Of a DNA stretch of 64,000 bases, positions 7,200-21,513 are shown piece by piece. Below the pieces are notes generated by a model. It made no database searches. It saw only the letters and a list, made by a program, of their open reading frames with translations, and was not told where the DNA came from. How positions within the stretch are numbered: position 1 is the first letter of the stretch; each line of letters begins with the position of its first letter. Made by a program: the position numbers and the translations under genes. Origin of the DNA: Mycolicibacterium brisbanense (lineage in GTDB: Bacteria; Actinomycetota; Actinomycetes; Mycobacteriales; Mycobacteriaceae); the NCBI RefSeq assembly GCF_001570425.1, contig NZ_BCSX01000011.1:1-64000 (forward strand), read 5' to 3'.

Positions 7200-8753
7200 A
7201 TGAGCGAGATCATCGATCCGGCACCGGTTGGTGCTGATATCCAGCGCCTCAAACCCAATGCCGTGGGACTGGTCGGCGTGCTTTTCATGGCGGTGGCCAC
7301 CGCCGCCCCCATCACTGCCATGGTCGGCAACGTGCCGATCTCGGTCGGTTTCGGCAACGGTGCGTACGCGCCCGCGGGCTACTTCGTCGCGACCATCGTG
7401 CTGACCCTGTTCGCCATCGGCTACGCCGCGATGAGCAAGCACATCACCGCTACCGGCGCGTTCTACGGGTACATCTCCCACGGCTTGGGTCGCATCGTCG
7501 GCTTGGGTGCCGGATTCTTGACAGCGTTGGCGTACATGGTGTTCGAGGCTTCGCTCATCGGTATCTTCTCGTTCTTCGGCAACGACCTGTTCAGATCCTT
7601 CTTCGGTATCGACGTGCCGTGGATCGTCTTCGCGGTGGTGATGCTGGCGGTCAACGCCGTGCTCACCTACTTCGACATCAACCTGGCGGCCAAGGTGCTC
7701 GGGGTGTTCCTGATCACCGAGATCGTGATGTTGGCCTTGATGGCACTGTCGGTGGTGTTCACCGGCGGCGGGCCGCAGGGGTGGTCATTGGGATCGCTCA
7801 ACCCGCTCAACGGTTTTCACAGCCTGTCCGGATCGGTGGTCGGCGCCGACGGCAACATGATCGCGGTCGCGGGTTCCGCGGGCGTCGGGTTGTTCTTCGC
7901 GTTCTGGTCATGGGTGGGTTTCGAGAGCAGCGCGATGTACGGCGAAGAGTCGCGAAACCCCAAGAAGATCATCCCCATCGCGGTGATCAGCTCGGTGGTC
8001 GGCATCGGTGTGTTCTACGTGCTGGTGTCGTGGCTGGCGATTGTGGGCACCGGGCCGGACAATGCCGTTGCGCTGGCACAGGATTCGGCCACCGCGGGCA
8101 ACATCTTCTTCAACCCGGTGCAGCAGCATCTCGGTCAGTGGGCGGTCGACCTGTTCAAGATCCTGTTGATGACCGGCTCGTTCGCGTGTGGCATGGCGTT
8201 CCACAACTGCGCGGCCCGCTACCTCTACGCGCTCGGGCGGGAGAACGTCATCCCGGGCATGCGCAAGACCATCGGTGCGACGCATCCCGCACACGGGTCC
8301 CCGCACATCGCCGGATTCGTCCAGACCGGTTTCGCGACCGCCGTGGTGGTGTTCTTCGACGTGACGGGGCGTGATCCCTACACCGGGTTGTACGGCCTGA
8401 TGGCGTTGCTGGGGACGACGGCGATCATGATCGTGCAGGCGCTGGCGGCGTTCTCGGTCATCGCCTACTTCCACGTGCAGAAGCAACATCCGGAGACCGC
8501 GAACTGGTTCACCACGTTGCTGGCCCCATTGCTGGGCGGGGTCGGCATGCTCTACGTCATCTACCTGCTGGCCAAGAACGCGTCGTTCGCCGCGGGGACG
8601 GCCGCGTCTGACTGGATATTCGCCGCGATCCCGTATGTTGTAGGCATCGTTGGTATCGGCGGTGTGGTGCTGGCCCTGTTCTTGAAATTCCAGGACCCAC
8701 AACGATATTCCGATCTCGGTCGGACGGTGCTGGAGGAGGCGCACGAACGCTGA
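7200..8753 (+). CDS. APC family amino-acid permease
   Basis: The 517-residue integral membrane protein has about 12-14 hydrophobic segments. The APC signature is at the N-terminus: 'LKPNAVGLVGVLFMAVATAAPITAMVGNVP' followed by 'GYAAMSKHITATGAFYGYIS'. A later 'FWSWVGFESSAMYGEESRNP' block is typical of the superfamily's amino-acid transporters. Start ATG 7200 (MSEIIDPAPVG) was preferred over the upstream in-frame start at 7131, which lies in the promoter region. The aminotransferase follows after 23 bases. Together they suggest uptake and transamination of one amine or amino acid. Confidence 0.88.
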   Translation: MSEIIDPAPVGADIQRLKPNAVGLVGVLFMAVATAAPITAMVGNVPISVGFGNGAYAPAGYFVATIVLTLFAIGYAAMSKHITATGAFYGYISHGLGRIVGLGAGFLTALAYMVFEASLIGIFSFFGNDLFRSFFGIDVPWIVFAVVMLAVNAVLTYFDINLAAKVLGVFLITEIVMLALMALSVVFTGGGPQGWSLGSLNPLNGFHSLSGSVVGADGNMIAVAGSAGVGLFFAFWSWVGFESSAMYGEESRNPKKIIPIAVISSVVGIGVFYVLVSWLAIVGTGPDNAVALAQDSATAGNIFFNPVQQHLGQWAVDLFKILLMTGSFACGMAFHNCAARYLYALGRENVIPGMRKTIGATHPAHGSPHIAGFVQTGFATAVVVFFDVTGRDPYTGLYGLMALLGTTAIMIVQALAAFSVIAYFHVQKQHPETANWFTTLLAPLLGGVGMLYVIYLLAKNASFAAGTAASDWIFAAIPYVVGIVGIGGVVLALFLKFQDPQRYSDLGRTVLEEAHER

Positions 8754-8776
8754 ACGCGCAGGGCTTCTCCAACATC

Positions 8777-10036
8777 ATGGATTCCAACAGCTACTCCGGC
8801 GGTCTGGCGACCGATCCGGAGACGGAATCCTTGATTGCGGACCGTATCCGGATGCTCGGACCGGCGTACCGGCTGTTCTACGAACGGCCGGTACATCTGG
8901 TTCGTGGTCAGGGTAGTCACCTGTTCGACGCCGACGGGGCCCGATATCTGGATGCCTACAACAACGTCGTCAGCGTCGGGCATTGCCACCCACGCGTCGT
9001 CGACGCGGTGACCCGCCAGATGCAGACGCTGAACACCCACACCCGCTATGTGCACGAGGGCATCGTCGACTACTCGCGCCGCCTGCTGGCCACCATGCCG
9101 GACGACGTGGACCAGGTGATGTACGCATGCACCGGCTCCGAGGCGAACGATCTGGCCCTGCGGGTGGCCCAGATGCACACCGGGGCCCGGGGAGTCATCG
9201 TGACCAGCGATGCTTATCACGGCAATACCGAAGCGGTGACGGCGATTTCACCGTCGCTGGGCGGTGCGACCGTCGTCGGGCCGCATGTGCGGACGGTATC
9301 GGCTCAGACCCTCGACGTCGCAGCGGCCATCAAGGACCTGCATGACTCGGGCCATGGCGTGAGCTGCCTGATCGTCGACACCATCTTCGCCTCCGACGGC
9401 ATCTTCCCCGATCCCACGGTGCTGGCGCCGGCGGTGGAGGCGGTCCGCGCGGCCGGCGGGGTGTTCATCGCCGACGAGGTGCAGCCCGGGTTCGGCCGCA
9501 CCGGTGAGGCCATGTGGGGCTTCGCCCGCCACGGTGTGGTGCCTGATCTGGTGACCATGGGCAAACCGATGGCCAACGGCCTGCCGGTCGCGGCGATGGC
9601 GGCGCGCAGCCACGTGTTGGAGACCTTTGCCCGGGGCGTGCCGTACTTCAACACGTTCGGCGGCAACCCGGTGTCCATGGCCGCCGCGGCGGCTGTGCTC
9701 GATGTGATCGAGGACGAGAATCTGATCGACAACGCGGCCCGCGTCGGCACCGCGCTGCGCGACGAGATCGCCCGGATCGGCGCTGACCATCCGCGCATCG
9801 GTGAGGTGCGCGGCTGCGGGCTCTACGTGGGTGTCGAGGTGGTGACTCCCTCACGAGCGCCCGACCGCACCGGGGCCCACGATCTGGTCAATGCCATGCG
9901 GGACCGCCATGTGCTCATCTCGGTGTGCGGCAGCGACGGCAACGTGCTCAAGGTGCGCCCGCCGCTGGTGTTCACGATGGCTGACGTGGACTGGTTCTGC
10001 ACGGAGTTCGAGGGCGCGCTGGCGGAACTGTCCTGA
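8777..10036 (+). CDS. Class III PLP-dependent aminotransferase
   Basis: The 419-residue fold-type I enzyme has 'GSHLFDADGARYLDAYNNVVSVGHCHP' and the cofactor phosphate-binding 'CTGSEANDLALR'. The PLP-ring aspartate is in 'IADEVQPGFGRTG', and the Schiff-base lysine is about K263 in 'TMGKPMANG'. The N-terminal 'YNNVVSVGHCHP' phrase is closest to the AGXT2/ethanolamine-phosphate lyase-like branch of the family. The reaction could therefore be transamination or a phospho-lyase elimination. It lies downstream of the permease and is probably under the divergent GntR regulator. Confidence 0.85.
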   Translation: MDSNSYSGGLATDPETESLIADRIRMLGPAYRLFYERPVHLVRGQGSHLFDADGARYLDAYNNVVSVGHCHPRVVDAVTRQMQTLNTHTRYVHEGIVDYSRRLLATMPDDVDQVMYACTGSEANDLALRVAQMHTGARGVIVTSDAYHGNTEAVTAISPSLGGATVVGPHVRTVSAQTLDVAAAIKDLHDSGHGVSCLIVDTIFASDGIFPDPTVLAPAVEAVRAAGGVFIADEVQPGFGRTGEAMWGFARHGVVPDLVTMGKPMANGLPVAAMAARSHVLETFARGVPYFNTFGGNPVSMAAAAAVLDVIEDENLIDNAARVGTALRDEIARIGADHPRIGEVRGCGLYVGVEVVTPSRAPDRTGAHDLVNAMRDRHVLISVCGSDGNVLKVRPPLVFTMADVDWFCTEFEGALAELS

Positions 10037-10055
10037 TCTAGGGAATGCTGGAGCG

Positions 10056-12158
10056 GTGCCGGATGGGAACATCGCGACCGCGATCTACGTAGCCTCGCCC
10101 GAGGGGGATACCGGTAAGTCGACCATTGCGCTGGGGATCTTGCACCGGCTTGCGGCCACCGTGCCCCGCGTCGGGGTGTTCCGGCCCATCACGCGCCTGG
10201 GCGAGGACCGGGACTACATCCTCGAACTGCTGTTGGCAGGTGCCACGGCCGGTCTGCCGTACGAGGACTGCGTCGGCGTCGGCTACCAGCAGGTGCACGA
10301 GGACCCCGACGCGGCGGTCGCCGAGATCGTCGACCGCTTCCACCGCGTCGCCGACCGGTGCGACGCGGTCCTGATCGTCGGCAGCGACTACACCGATGTG
10401 GCAACCCCCAGCGAGCTGAGCATGAACGCGCGCATCGCGGTGAACCTGGGCGCTCCCGTGGTGCTCGCCGTCAAAGCCGCCGACCGCACGCCCGAAGAGG
10501 TGGCCCACGTCGTCGAGGTGTGCCTGGCCGAGCTGAATCACCAGCATGCGCACGCCGCTGCTGTGGTCGCCAACCGCTGCGATCCCGCCCAGCTGACGGC
10601 CGTGGCCGAGGCCCTCAAACCGCTGGGGACGCCGGCTTACGTACTGCCCGAGGAGCCGCTGCTGGTCGCGCCGTCGGTGGCCGAACTGCAGGTGGCCGTC
10701 GACGGCACGATGATCGCCGGGGACCCGGCGCTGTTGTCCCGCGAGGCGATGGGCGTGCTCGTGGCCGGTATGACTGCCGAGCACGTGTTGGAGCGACTGA
10801 CCGAGGGCGTCGCGGTGGTGACGCCGGGGGACCGGTCCGACGTGGTGCTCGCCGTTGTGAGTGCCCATGCCGCGGAAGGCTTCCCGTCGCTGTCGTGCAT
10901 CGTGCTCAACGGCGGCCTCGATCTGCATCCCTCGATCGCGGCCCTGGTCGAGGGGCTGGGGCTGCGGTTGCCGATCGTAGCGACCAAGTACGGCACGTTC
11001 GAGACCGCGAGCCGTGTCGCCAGTGCCCGCGGTCGGGTGACCGCGAAGAGCCAGCGCAAGATCGACACCGCGCTGGCCCTGATGGACAAGCACGTCGACG
11101 TCAATGATCTGCTGGCGCAACTGAGCATCCCGATCCCGGCCGTGACCACGCCGCAGATGTTCACCTATCAGCTGCTCGACCGGGCCCGCTCCGACCGCAA
11201 GCGCATCGTGCTGCCCGAGGGCACCGACGACCGCATCCTCAAGGCCGCGGGCCGGCTGCTGCGGCGCAGTGTCGCGGATCTGACGATTCTCGGCGAGGAA
11301 AGCCAGATCCGTTCCCGGGCAGCCGAACTCGGGGTGAACATCGATGCCGCCGTCGTGCTCGATCCCCGCACCAGCGAACTGTGCGACCAGTTCGCCGAAC
11401 AGTACGCCGAACTGCGCCGCAAGAAGGGCATCACGGTCGAGCAGGCCCGCGAGACAATCCATGACGTCTCCTATTTCGGCACCATGCTGGTGCACAACAA
11501 CATGGTGGACGGCATGGTGTCCGGCGCGGCCCACACCACCGCGCACACCGTACGGCCGGCGTTCGAGATCATCCGCACTGCGCCAGGCATCTCGACGGTG
11601 TCCAGCATCTTCCTGATGTGCCTGGCAGACAAGGTGTTGGCCTACGGCGACTGCGCGATCGTGCCGGACCCCACTTCAGAGCAGCTGGCCGACATCGCCA
11701 TCTCTTCGGCGCGCACCGCGGCACAGTTCGGCATCGAGCCGCGGGTGGCCATGCTGTCCTACTCAACGGGCACCTCGGGAACCGGCGCCGATGTCGACAA
11801 GGTCAGAGCGGCAACGGAATTGGTGCGCGAACGCGAACCGGATCTGCTGGTCGAGGGGCCCATCCAGTACGACGCCGCCGTGGAGCCATCGGTCGCGATC
11901 ACCAAAATGCCGGATTCCCCGGTGGCAGGCCGGGCCACGGTGCTGATCTTCCCGGACCTCAACACCGGCAACAACACCTACAAGGCCGTGCAGCGGTCCG
12001 CGGGTGCCATCGCGATCGGCCCGGTACTGCAGGGTCTCAACAAGCCCGTCAACGATCTGTCGCGTGGTGCGTTGGTCGAGGACATCGTCAACACGGTCGC
12101 GATCACCGCGATCCAGGCGCAGGGTGGCATGACGCGCACGCGAGGAGCAGTCGAGTGA
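10056..12158 (+). CDS. pta: Phosphate acetyltransferase, long two-domain form
   Basis: The 700-residue protein interconverts acetyl-CoA and acetyl phosphate. The N-terminal half has a P-loop-like '[14 protein letters not shown]' (dethiobiotin-synthetase-like domain) and a DRTGG-type middle. The C-terminal catalytic PTA domain runs from about residue 370 ('[22 protein letters not shown]') to the end and includes '[16 protein letters not shown]'. GTG 10056 gives the usual length for mycobacteria (about 690-700); GGAG precedes it closely. The stop overlaps the ackA start by 4 bp (GTGA), so the two form a translationally coupled operon. Confidence 0.95.
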   Translation: MPDGNIATAIYVASPEGDTGKSTIALGILHRLAATVPRVGVFRPITRLGEDRDYILELLLAGATAGLPYEDCVGVGYQQVHEDPDAAVAEIVDRFHRVADRCDAVLIVGSDYTDVATPSELSMNARIAVNLGAPVVLAVKAADRTPEEVAHVVEVCLAELNHQHAHAAAVVANRCDPAQLTAVAEALKPLGTPAYVLPEEPLLVAPSVAELQVAVDGTMIAGDPALLSREAMGVLVAGMTAEHVLERLTEGVAVVTPGDRSDVVLAVVSAHAAEGFPSLSCIVLNGGLDLHPSIAALVEGLGLRLPIVATKYGTFETASRVASARGRVTAKSQRKIDTALALMDKHVDVNDLLAQLSIPIPAVTTPQMFTYQLLDRARSDRKRIVLPEGTDDRILKAAGRLLRRSVADLTILGEESQIRSRAAELGVNIDAAVVLDPRTSELCDQFAEQYAELRRKKGITVEQARETIHDVSYFGTMLVHNNMVDGMVSGAAHTTAHTVRPAFEIIRTAPGISTVSSIFLMCLADKVLAYGDCAIVPDPTSEQLADIAISSARTAAQFGIEPRVAMLSYSTGTSGTGADVDKVRAATELVREREPDLLVEGPIQYDAAVEPSVAITKMPDSPVAGRATVLIFPDLNTGNNTYKAVQRSAGAIAIGPVLQGLNKPVNDLSRGALVEDIVNTVAITAIQAQGGMTRTRGAVE

Positions 12159-13351
12159 CCGACACAGTGCTGGTGATCAACTCCGGCTCGTCGTCGGTGA
12201 AATACCAGCTGATCCAGCCTGATTCGGGGCAGCAGCTGGCGAGCGGCATCGTGGAGCGCATCGGCGAGGATTCGTCGACCGCGACATTGAAGGTTGGCGA
12301 GCGCACGCTGCGCCGGGAGGGCCGGGTCGCCGATCACGATGCGGCGCTGCGACTGGCATTCGAACTGTCCGCGGAAGCGGGCCTGCACCTCGACGATCTC
12401 GACCTCGTCGCGGTCGGGCACCGCGTGGTGCATGGCGGCAAGACGTTCTACCGGCCCGCTGTCATCGACGATGCGATGATGTCCAAGCTCGAAGAGCTGG
12501 CTCCGCTTGCCCCACTGCACAATCCGCCCGCGATGGTCGGTATCGACGTGTCCCGGCGCATCCTGCCCGACGTCCCGCACATCGCGGTGTTCGACACCGC
12601 GTTCTTCCACGATCTGCCTGCCGCCGCGGCCACCTACGCCATCAACCACGAGGTTGCGGAGAAGTGGCACATCCGGCGCTACGGCTTCCACGGCACCTCG
12701 CACGAGTACGTGAGCCGGCAGGCCGCCGATTTCATTGGGCGGCCCTACGATTCGGTGAATCAGATTGTGCTGCATCTCGGTAACGGTGCCTCGGCGTCGG
12801 CGATTGCCGGGGGCCGCGCGGTCGACACCTCGATGGGGCTCACCCCGCTCGAGGGCCTCGTGATGGGCACCCGCAGTGGCGACATCGACCCCGGTATCGT
12901 CGGCTACCTGTGCCGCACGGCGGACATGACCATCGAGGACATCGACGCCATGCTCAACCGACGGTCCGGGTTGCTGGGCCTCGGCGGCGAGAACGACTTC
13001 CGCAAGCTACACCAACTGATCGAAAATGGTGATACACCAGCTCAATTGGCGTATGACGTCTATATCCATCGGTTGCGCAAATATGTCGGCGCCTACCTTG
13101 CGGTACTCGGGTCCACCGACATCATCAGCTTCACCGCGGGAGTGGGCGAGAACGACGCTGCGGTGCGTCGCGACGCGCTGAGCGGGCTGGCCGCACTGGG
13201 TATCGAGCTCGACTCTGAGCTCAACGAGAGCCCGTCTCGGCAGGCGCGACGCATCTCCGCCGAGTCTTCGCGGGTTACGGTGCTGGTGATTCCGACCAAC
13301 GAGGAACTGGCCATCGCCCGCGCCTGCGTTCAGGTGGTCCGAACCGGCTAG
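12155..13351 (+). CDS. ackA: Acetate kinase
   Basis: The 398-residue protein is a complete acetate kinase: '[14 protein letters not shown]' near the N-terminus, 'GHRVVHGG', '[14 protein letters not shown]' and '[15 protein letters not shown]'. It ends with '[13 protein letters not shown]' and '[14 protein letters not shown]'. It phosphorylates acetate with ATP, or makes ATP from acetyl phosphate supplied by Pta. GTG 12155 overlaps the pta stop. It is convergent with pknG, with 80 bases between the stops. Confidence 0.96.
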   Translation: MTDTVLVINSGSSSVKYQLIQPDSGQQLASGIVERIGEDSSTATLKVGERTLRREGRVADHDAALRLAFELSAEAGLHLDDLDLVAVGHRVVHGGKTFYRPAVIDDAMMSKLEELAPLAPLHNPPAMVGIDVSRRILPDVPHIAVFDTAFFHDLPAAAATYAINHEVAEKWHIRRYGFHGTSHEYVSRQAADFIGRPYDSVNQIVLHLGNGASASAIAGGRAVDTSMGLTPLEGLVMGTRSGDIDPGIVGYLCRTADMTIEDIDAMLNRRSGLLGLGGENDFRKLHQLIENGDTPAQLAYDVYIHRLRKYVGAYLAVLGSTDIISFTAGVGENDAAVRRDALSGLAALGIELDSELNESPSRQARRISAESSRVTVLVIPTNEELAIARACVQVVRTG

Positions 13352-13431
13352 CGCCGCGGTCGGTAGCCACATCAGTAACGGCTCCGGACGGTGTCAGAGG
13401 AAACCGAGCTGGGGAAGGCCTGTGCGTGCGC

Positions 13432-16661
<3,230 letters not shown>

Positions 16662-16666
16662 CGTGC

Positions 16667-17986
16667 TTACCGGTACTCACTGAGTCGCGGCCACAACCCC
16701 AACGCCACCGCCACCGCGGCCGCCACGCTCAGCACCGCGGCACCGACGGTCGCGCCGGACAGCACGCGGCGGGCGTTGACGATGTCGTTACGCAACTGGT
16801 TGCGGCTTTGTTGGATACCTTTCGACAGCGCGTCGTCGAGCTTGTCGAAGGCCGGCGTGGAATCTTCCTCGCTGGTACCCAGCGCCACCTGGGTGGCGGC
16901 CTGGTAATTGCCGACCGCGATGTAGGCGTTGATCCGGTCGTCGGCGGCGCGCCACCGGGTCAGCAGCTGATCGGCATCGGCCAGATCGGTCTTGTCCATA
17001 CCATTGTCACGAGCCAGGTAGGCCGCCAGTTGCTCCTGCATCATGTCGATGCGTTGGTAGTAGGACTGCTTGCGCAAGTTCTCGTCGCCGCGGCGGATCA
17101 GCGCCAAGGTCTCGTCGGCCCGGGCCTGCTGGGCGGTGATGGCCAGGTTCGTCACGGTCTTGAGTGAGTCGGCCGCCGTGACCTTGGCGCTGCGACTGTC
17201 CGACGTGGAGATCACCAGCGCCGTCATCACCCAGATCAGCATGATCAGAACGGCCAGCCCGCCCGCGACGAACCCGATGTTGACCCGGCGCCGGGTCCGC
17301 CGCGCCAGCCACCGGTTGGCGAACGCCCCGAACATCAGCGTCGCCAACACCGCGAGGACCACCGGCGCCGGGATCCGGGTGGAAGCCGTGGTTTCGGCGT
17401 CGACCCGGGCCGAGGTCTGCTCGTAGAGCCGCTGCGCGTCCGGCAGGATCAGCGTCTGCATCAGCGACGAGGCCTCCGACAGATACGACGACCCCACCGG
17501 GTTGCCTGCCCGGTTGTTGGTACGCGCGGTTTCCACCAGTCCGGTGTACACGGCGAGCCGGGCGTTGATCCGGCCCAGCAGCTGGACCAGCGGTTCGTCG
17601 GTGAGGCCGCTCGAGGCCCGGGTCACCGCGACCGACGCGTCGGTGATCGCCTGTTCGTAGCGCTGCCGGACGTCGCGCGGCTCGGCACCCGAGATGAACG
17701 CGGTGGCCGCCGCGGCGTCGGCCACCGACAGCGTGGTGTACAGCTGCCCGGCCGCGAAAGACAGCGGTTCGGTGTGGTCGAGCACGGTGGTCAGCGCCTG
17801 CTGCCGGTGGTTGATGGTGGTGGAGGTCGCGAAGGCGCTGATGATGACGAGAGTCGACAGCACGAGGCCGATGGTCAGGATGCGCCCGGGCGTCGTCCAC
17901 AGAAACCACCAGCGCGGATGGGCAGGAGTCGTCGGCGACCGGGACGCGAGCGGCTCGGTCGACGGATGTGCCAACTCCACAGTCAC
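16667..17986 (-). CDS. glnX: Membrane sensor/partner protein GlnX
   Basis: The 439-residue membrane protein corresponds to Rv0412c in this conserved cluster. A hydrophobic helix at about residues 34-56 is followed by a long extracytoplasmic helical region. Two closely spaced helices lie at about 204-258. A second helical sensor-like region and a final helix near the C-terminus (about 411-433) follow. The helical bundles recall four-helix ligand-sensing domains. By the published model it links external GlnH to cytosolic PknG. GTG 17986 is the assumed start; a GTG two codons later is possible. Confidence 0.9.
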   Translation of the reverse strand: MTVELAHPSTEPLASRSPTTPAHPRWWFLWTTPGRILTIGLVLSTLVIISAFATSTTINHRQQALTTVLDHTEPLSFAAGQLYTTLSVADAAAATAFISGAEPRDVRQRYEQAITDASVAVTRASSGLTDEPLVQLLGRINARLAVYTGLVETARTNNRAGNPVGSSYLSEASSLMQTLILPDAQRLYEQTSARVDAETTASTRIPAPVVLAVLATLMFGAFANRWLARRTRRRVNIGFVAGGLAVLIMLIWVMTALVISTSDSRSAKVTAADSLKTVTNLAITAQQARADETLALIRRGDENLRKQSYYQRIDMMQEQLAAYLARDNGMDKTDLADADQLLTRWRAADDRINAYIAVGNYQAATQVALGTSEEDSTPAFDKLDDALSKGIQQSRNQLRNDIVNARRVLSGATVGAAVLSVAAAVAVALGLWPRLSEYR

Positions 17987-18101
17987 CTGCGCGCGGACCT
18001 TTCCGGCTGTCGTACGGCTGTCCCAACTCTATAAAAGAAGTCTAAGAGTTCGTGGGATGGCTCGCCCGGAATCAGGAACCCCCGAAACCGGGCATGTTCC
18101 C

Positions 18102-18107
18102 TATCCT
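18102..18107 (+). promoter_or_regulatory. -10 hexamer for a leaderless mutT3 transcript
   Basis: TATCCT lies six bases before the GTG at 18114. In mycobacteria a TANNNT box at this distance normally places the transcript start on the first base of the start codon. This supports the 18114 start over the upstream in-frame ATG at 18057, which would not be on that mRNA. Confidence 0.5.
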
Positions 18108-18113
18108 GTACGA

Positions 18114-18620
18114 GTGCGTGGCGACGGTGACGGATGGGTGGTGTCCGACAGCGGCGCCCGGTTCTGGGGCCGGCACGGCGCGGCCGGGTTACTGCTGCGA
18201 GCGCCTTGGCCCGACGGGTCTGCGGCGGTGTTGTTGCAGCACAGGGCCCCGTGGAGTCATCAGGGCGGCACGTGGGCGCTGCCGGGCGGAGCCCGCGACA
18301 GCCACGAGACCGCCGAGCAGGCCGCCGTCCGCGAAGCGAACGAGGAGGCCGGGCTGTCCGGGACCCAGCTGACCGTGCGGACCACGGTCGTGACGGCCGA
18401 GGTGGTCGGGTCGGGTGGCACCCGGTGGACCTACACCACCGTGATCGCCGACGCGCCCGAACCGTTGGACACCATCCCCAACCGCGAGAGCTCCGAGCTG
18501 CGATGGGTGGCCGAGGATCAGGTGGCCGAGCTGCCGCTGCACCCCGGTTTCGCGGCCAGCTGGCAGCGGCTGCGTGAGGTCACGGCCACCATCCCGCTGT
18601 TGGTCATCGACTCGCAGTAA
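18114..18620 (+). CDS. mutT3: Nudix hydrolase MutT3
   Basis: The 168-residue Nudix protein begins [19 protein letters not shown]. The complete Nudix box GX5EX7REUXEEXGU is in '[12 protein letters not shown]' plus '[12 protein letters not shown]'. The family hydrolyses nucleoside diphosphates linked to another group and, in the MutT3 lineage, cleans oxidised nucleotides such as 8-oxo-dGTP/dGDP. The start is at the point where similarity to the tuberculosis protein begins, as I remember it. An ATG at 18057 would add 19 residues. Its 3' end overlaps the convergent thiE by 17 bp. Confidence 0.88.
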   Translation: MRGDGDGWVVSDSGARFWGRHGAAGLLLRAPWPDGSAAVLLQHRAPWSHQGGTWALPGGARDSHETAEQAAVREANEEAGLSGTQLTVRTTVVTAEVVGSGGTRWTYTTVIADAPEPLDTIPNRESSELRWVAEDQVAELPLHPGFAASWQRLREVTATIPLLVIDSQ

Positions 18621-19275
18621 GTGCCGACTTCAGTTCCTCGGCGGCGGCCCGTGGGTCCTCGGCCGCGGTGATGGCGCGGACCACCACGACGCGGCGAGCG
18701 CCCGCGGCCAGCACCTCGGGCAACCGCGGCGCGTCGATACCGCCGATCGCGAACCACGGCTTGTCCGGGTTGAGCGCCGCCGTCGCCCGCACCAGCTCGA
18801 GTCCGGGTGCCGGGCGCCCCGGCTTGGTGGGCGTGGGCCAGCAGGGGCCGACGCAGAAGTAGTCGACGGGCTCTTCGATGGCCGCTGCCACCTGCTCGGC
18901 GTCATGGGTCGACCGGCCGATCACCGGACGCGCCCCGATGATGCCGCGCGCGATCGGCAGCGGCAGATCGTCCTGGCCCAGGTGCAGCACGTCGGCCCCG
19001 GCCGCGAGCGCGATGTCGGCGCGATCGTTGACCGCGAGCAGGGCGCCGTGCCTGCGGGCGGCGTCGGCGAGCACCTCGAGGGCGTCGAGCTCCTGGCGGG
19101 CCTCCAGTGGCCCGAACTGGCGTTCGCCCGCCGAGCCCTTGTCGCGCAACTGGATCAGATCAACCCCGCCTGCCAGTGCGGCGTCGGCGAATTCGGCCAG
19201 GTCACCGCGCTCCCGGCGGGCGTCGGTGCACAGGTACAGCGCGGACTGGGCAAGGCGGTCGGCAGGTTGTTGCAC
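18604..19275 (-). CDS. thiE: Thiamine-phosphate synthase
   Basis: The 223-residue TIM-barrel enzyme has '[22 protein letters not shown]', '[11 protein letters not shown]', '[16 protein letters not shown]', '[13 protein letters not shown]', '[17 protein letters not shown]' and '[16 protein letters not shown]'. It joins HMP-pyrophosphate to thiazole phosphate to give thiamine phosphate. The GTG start at 19275 faces away from thiO. The promoter region between them includes the thiO riboswitch, which acts only on the plus strand. The convergent end overlaps mutT3. Confidence 0.96.
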   Translation of the reverse strand: MQQPADRLAQSALYLCTDARRERGDLAEFADAALAGGVDLIQLRDKGSAGERQFGPLEARQELDALEVLADAARRHGALLAVNDRADIALAAGADVLHLGQDDLPLPIARGIIGARPVIGRSTHDAEQVAAAIEEPVDYFCVGPCWPTPTKPGRPAPGLELVRATAALNPDKPWFAIGGIDAPRLPEVLAAGARRVVVVRAITAAEDPRAAAEELKSALTASR

Positions 19276-19303
19276 ACCGCGACGGTAGTGCCTCCGCTCC
19301 GAG

Positions 19304-19309
19304 TATGGT
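19304..19309 (+). promoter_or_regulatory. -10 element of the thiOSG operon
   Basis: TATGGT lies about ten bases before the first stem of the TPP riboswitch. It is at the right distance for a transcript starting near 19316. The -35 region is not obvious. Confidence 0.45.
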
Positions 19310-19318
19310 GAACAGGCA

Positions 19319-19410
19319 ACACGGGAGTCCCGGGAACGGGGGCTGAGAGTGGGCGTACGTACCAGCCCTTACCGTCACACCTGATCCGGGTCATGCCGGC
19401 GAAGGGAGGA
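19319..19410 (+). promoter_or_regulatory. TPP riboswitch (THI element) upstream of thiO
   Basis: The segment carries the conserved thi-box strings in order: ACGGGAG, a GGGGGCTGAGAG bulge (19338-19349), CCTGATCCGGGTCATGCCGGC (first base 19380) and GAAGGGAGG. The last string contains the ribosome-binding site of thiO, GGGAGGAG, so TPP binding probably hides the Shine-Dalgarno and blocks translation of the thiOSG operon. The first 3' ATG (19393) lies inside the aptamer and is not a start. Confidence 0.93.
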
Positions 19411-19416
19411 GATGAA

Positions 19417-20417
19417 ATGGCCCCACCACTGTCCGTCATCGGCGGCGGCGTCATCGGCCTGTCCGTCGCCCGTCGGGCGGCACTGGCCGGCTGGTCGGTG
19501 ACGCTGCACGCCAGCGTCGAGCGCGGCGCCTCCTGGGTTGCCGGCGGGATGCTGGCCCCACACAGCGAGGGCTGGCCCGGCGAGGAGCGACTGCTGCAGA
19601 TCGGCCTGGAATCGCTGCGGCTGTGGCATTCGGACTTTCTCGACGGGCTGCCGCCCGAGGTGGTCACCGCACGGGAATCGCTCGTGGTCGCCGTGGACCG
19701 GGCCGATGTCGCCGATCTGCGGACCGTCGCCGACTGGCTGGCCGCGCAGGGGCATCCCGTCGAGCCGACGACCGCCGCGCGCGACGTGGAACCGTTGCTG
19801 GCCCAGGGCATCCGACACGGCTTCCTGGCGACGACCGAACTCGCGGTGGACAACCGCGCGGTCGTCGAGGGCCTGGCCGCGCACTGCAGGCAGCTGGGTG
19901 TGCAGTGGGCGCCCGCGGTGGATTCGCTCGACGAGGTCGATGCCGAGCAGCGCGTCATCGCCAACGGCATCGACGCTCCACGGCTGTGGCCGGGCCTGCC
20001 GGTGCGGCCGGTCAAGGGTGAGGTGCTGCGGCTGCGGTGGCGCAAGGGCTGTATGCCGGTGCCGACCCGGGTGATCCGGGCCCGCGTGCACGGCCGCCCG
20101 GTGTACCTGGTGCCGCGTGCCGACGGTGTCGTCGTCGGCGCCACGCAGTACGAGCACGGTCGCGACACCGCGCCGGTGGTCACCGGGGTAAGGGACCTGC
20201 TCGACGACGCGTGTGCGGTGATGCCCGCCCTCGGCGAGTACGAGCTGGCGGAGACCGCGGCCGGGCTGCGGCCGATGACACCCGACGGAGTGCCGATCGT
20301 CGAACGGCTCGACGACCGCACGCTCGTGGCGGCCGGGCACGGCCGCAATGGATTTTTGTTGGCGCCGTGGACCGCTGAGCGGATCGCGGCCGAGCTCGAG
20401 GTGAGTGTGGGAGCGAA

Positions 20418-20421
<4 letters not shown>
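19417..20421 (+). CDS. thiO: Glycine oxidase ThiO
   Basis: The 334-residue FAD-dependent oxidase makes iminoglycine for the thiazole moiety of thiamine. The dinucleotide-binding 'VIGGGVIGLSVARRAALAG' is at the N-terminus. 'GASWVAGGMLAPHSEGWP' and 'GLRPMTPDGVPIVERL' follow, with the C-terminal 'AAGHGRNGFLLAPWTAE' of DAO-type oxidases. Start ATG 19417 is 5 bases after GGGAGGAG; an earlier in-frame ATG is within the riboswitch. The stop overlaps thiS by 4 bp. Confidence 0.95.
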
Positions 20422-21369
<948 letters not shown>

Positions 21370-21420
21370 CGGGGTTGGGCTTCGGCCGCCCGCCCGCGGC
21401 CCGCTCCCGCCCGCCCGCTC

Positions 21421-21474
21421 CCGCGATCGTGAATCCTCTGCGAATTTTCGGCCGATTTTTCGCAGACGATTCAC
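21421..21474. repeat. 54-bp palindromic repeat, copy 1 (left of AbiEi/DUF559-like gene)
   Basis: The unit starts CCGCGATCGTGAATCC and contains a 16-bp stem: GTGAATCCTCTGCGAA (21429-21444) pairs with 21459-21474 with one mismatch, around a T-rich 14-base loop. It is 52/54 identical to copy 2 at 22342-22395 in the same orientation. It can form a strong hairpin ending thiG transcription. Confidence 0.9.
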
Positions 21475-21513
21475 GTGGGCGGATCTGTCGGTGGCTTTCG
21501 GCACACTTCGCGC

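Noticed and set aside
10038..11546. 502-codon minus-strand frame opposite pta
   Set aside because: His/Gly/Arg-rich antisense frame without a recognisable domain; the opposite strand is a full-length pta.
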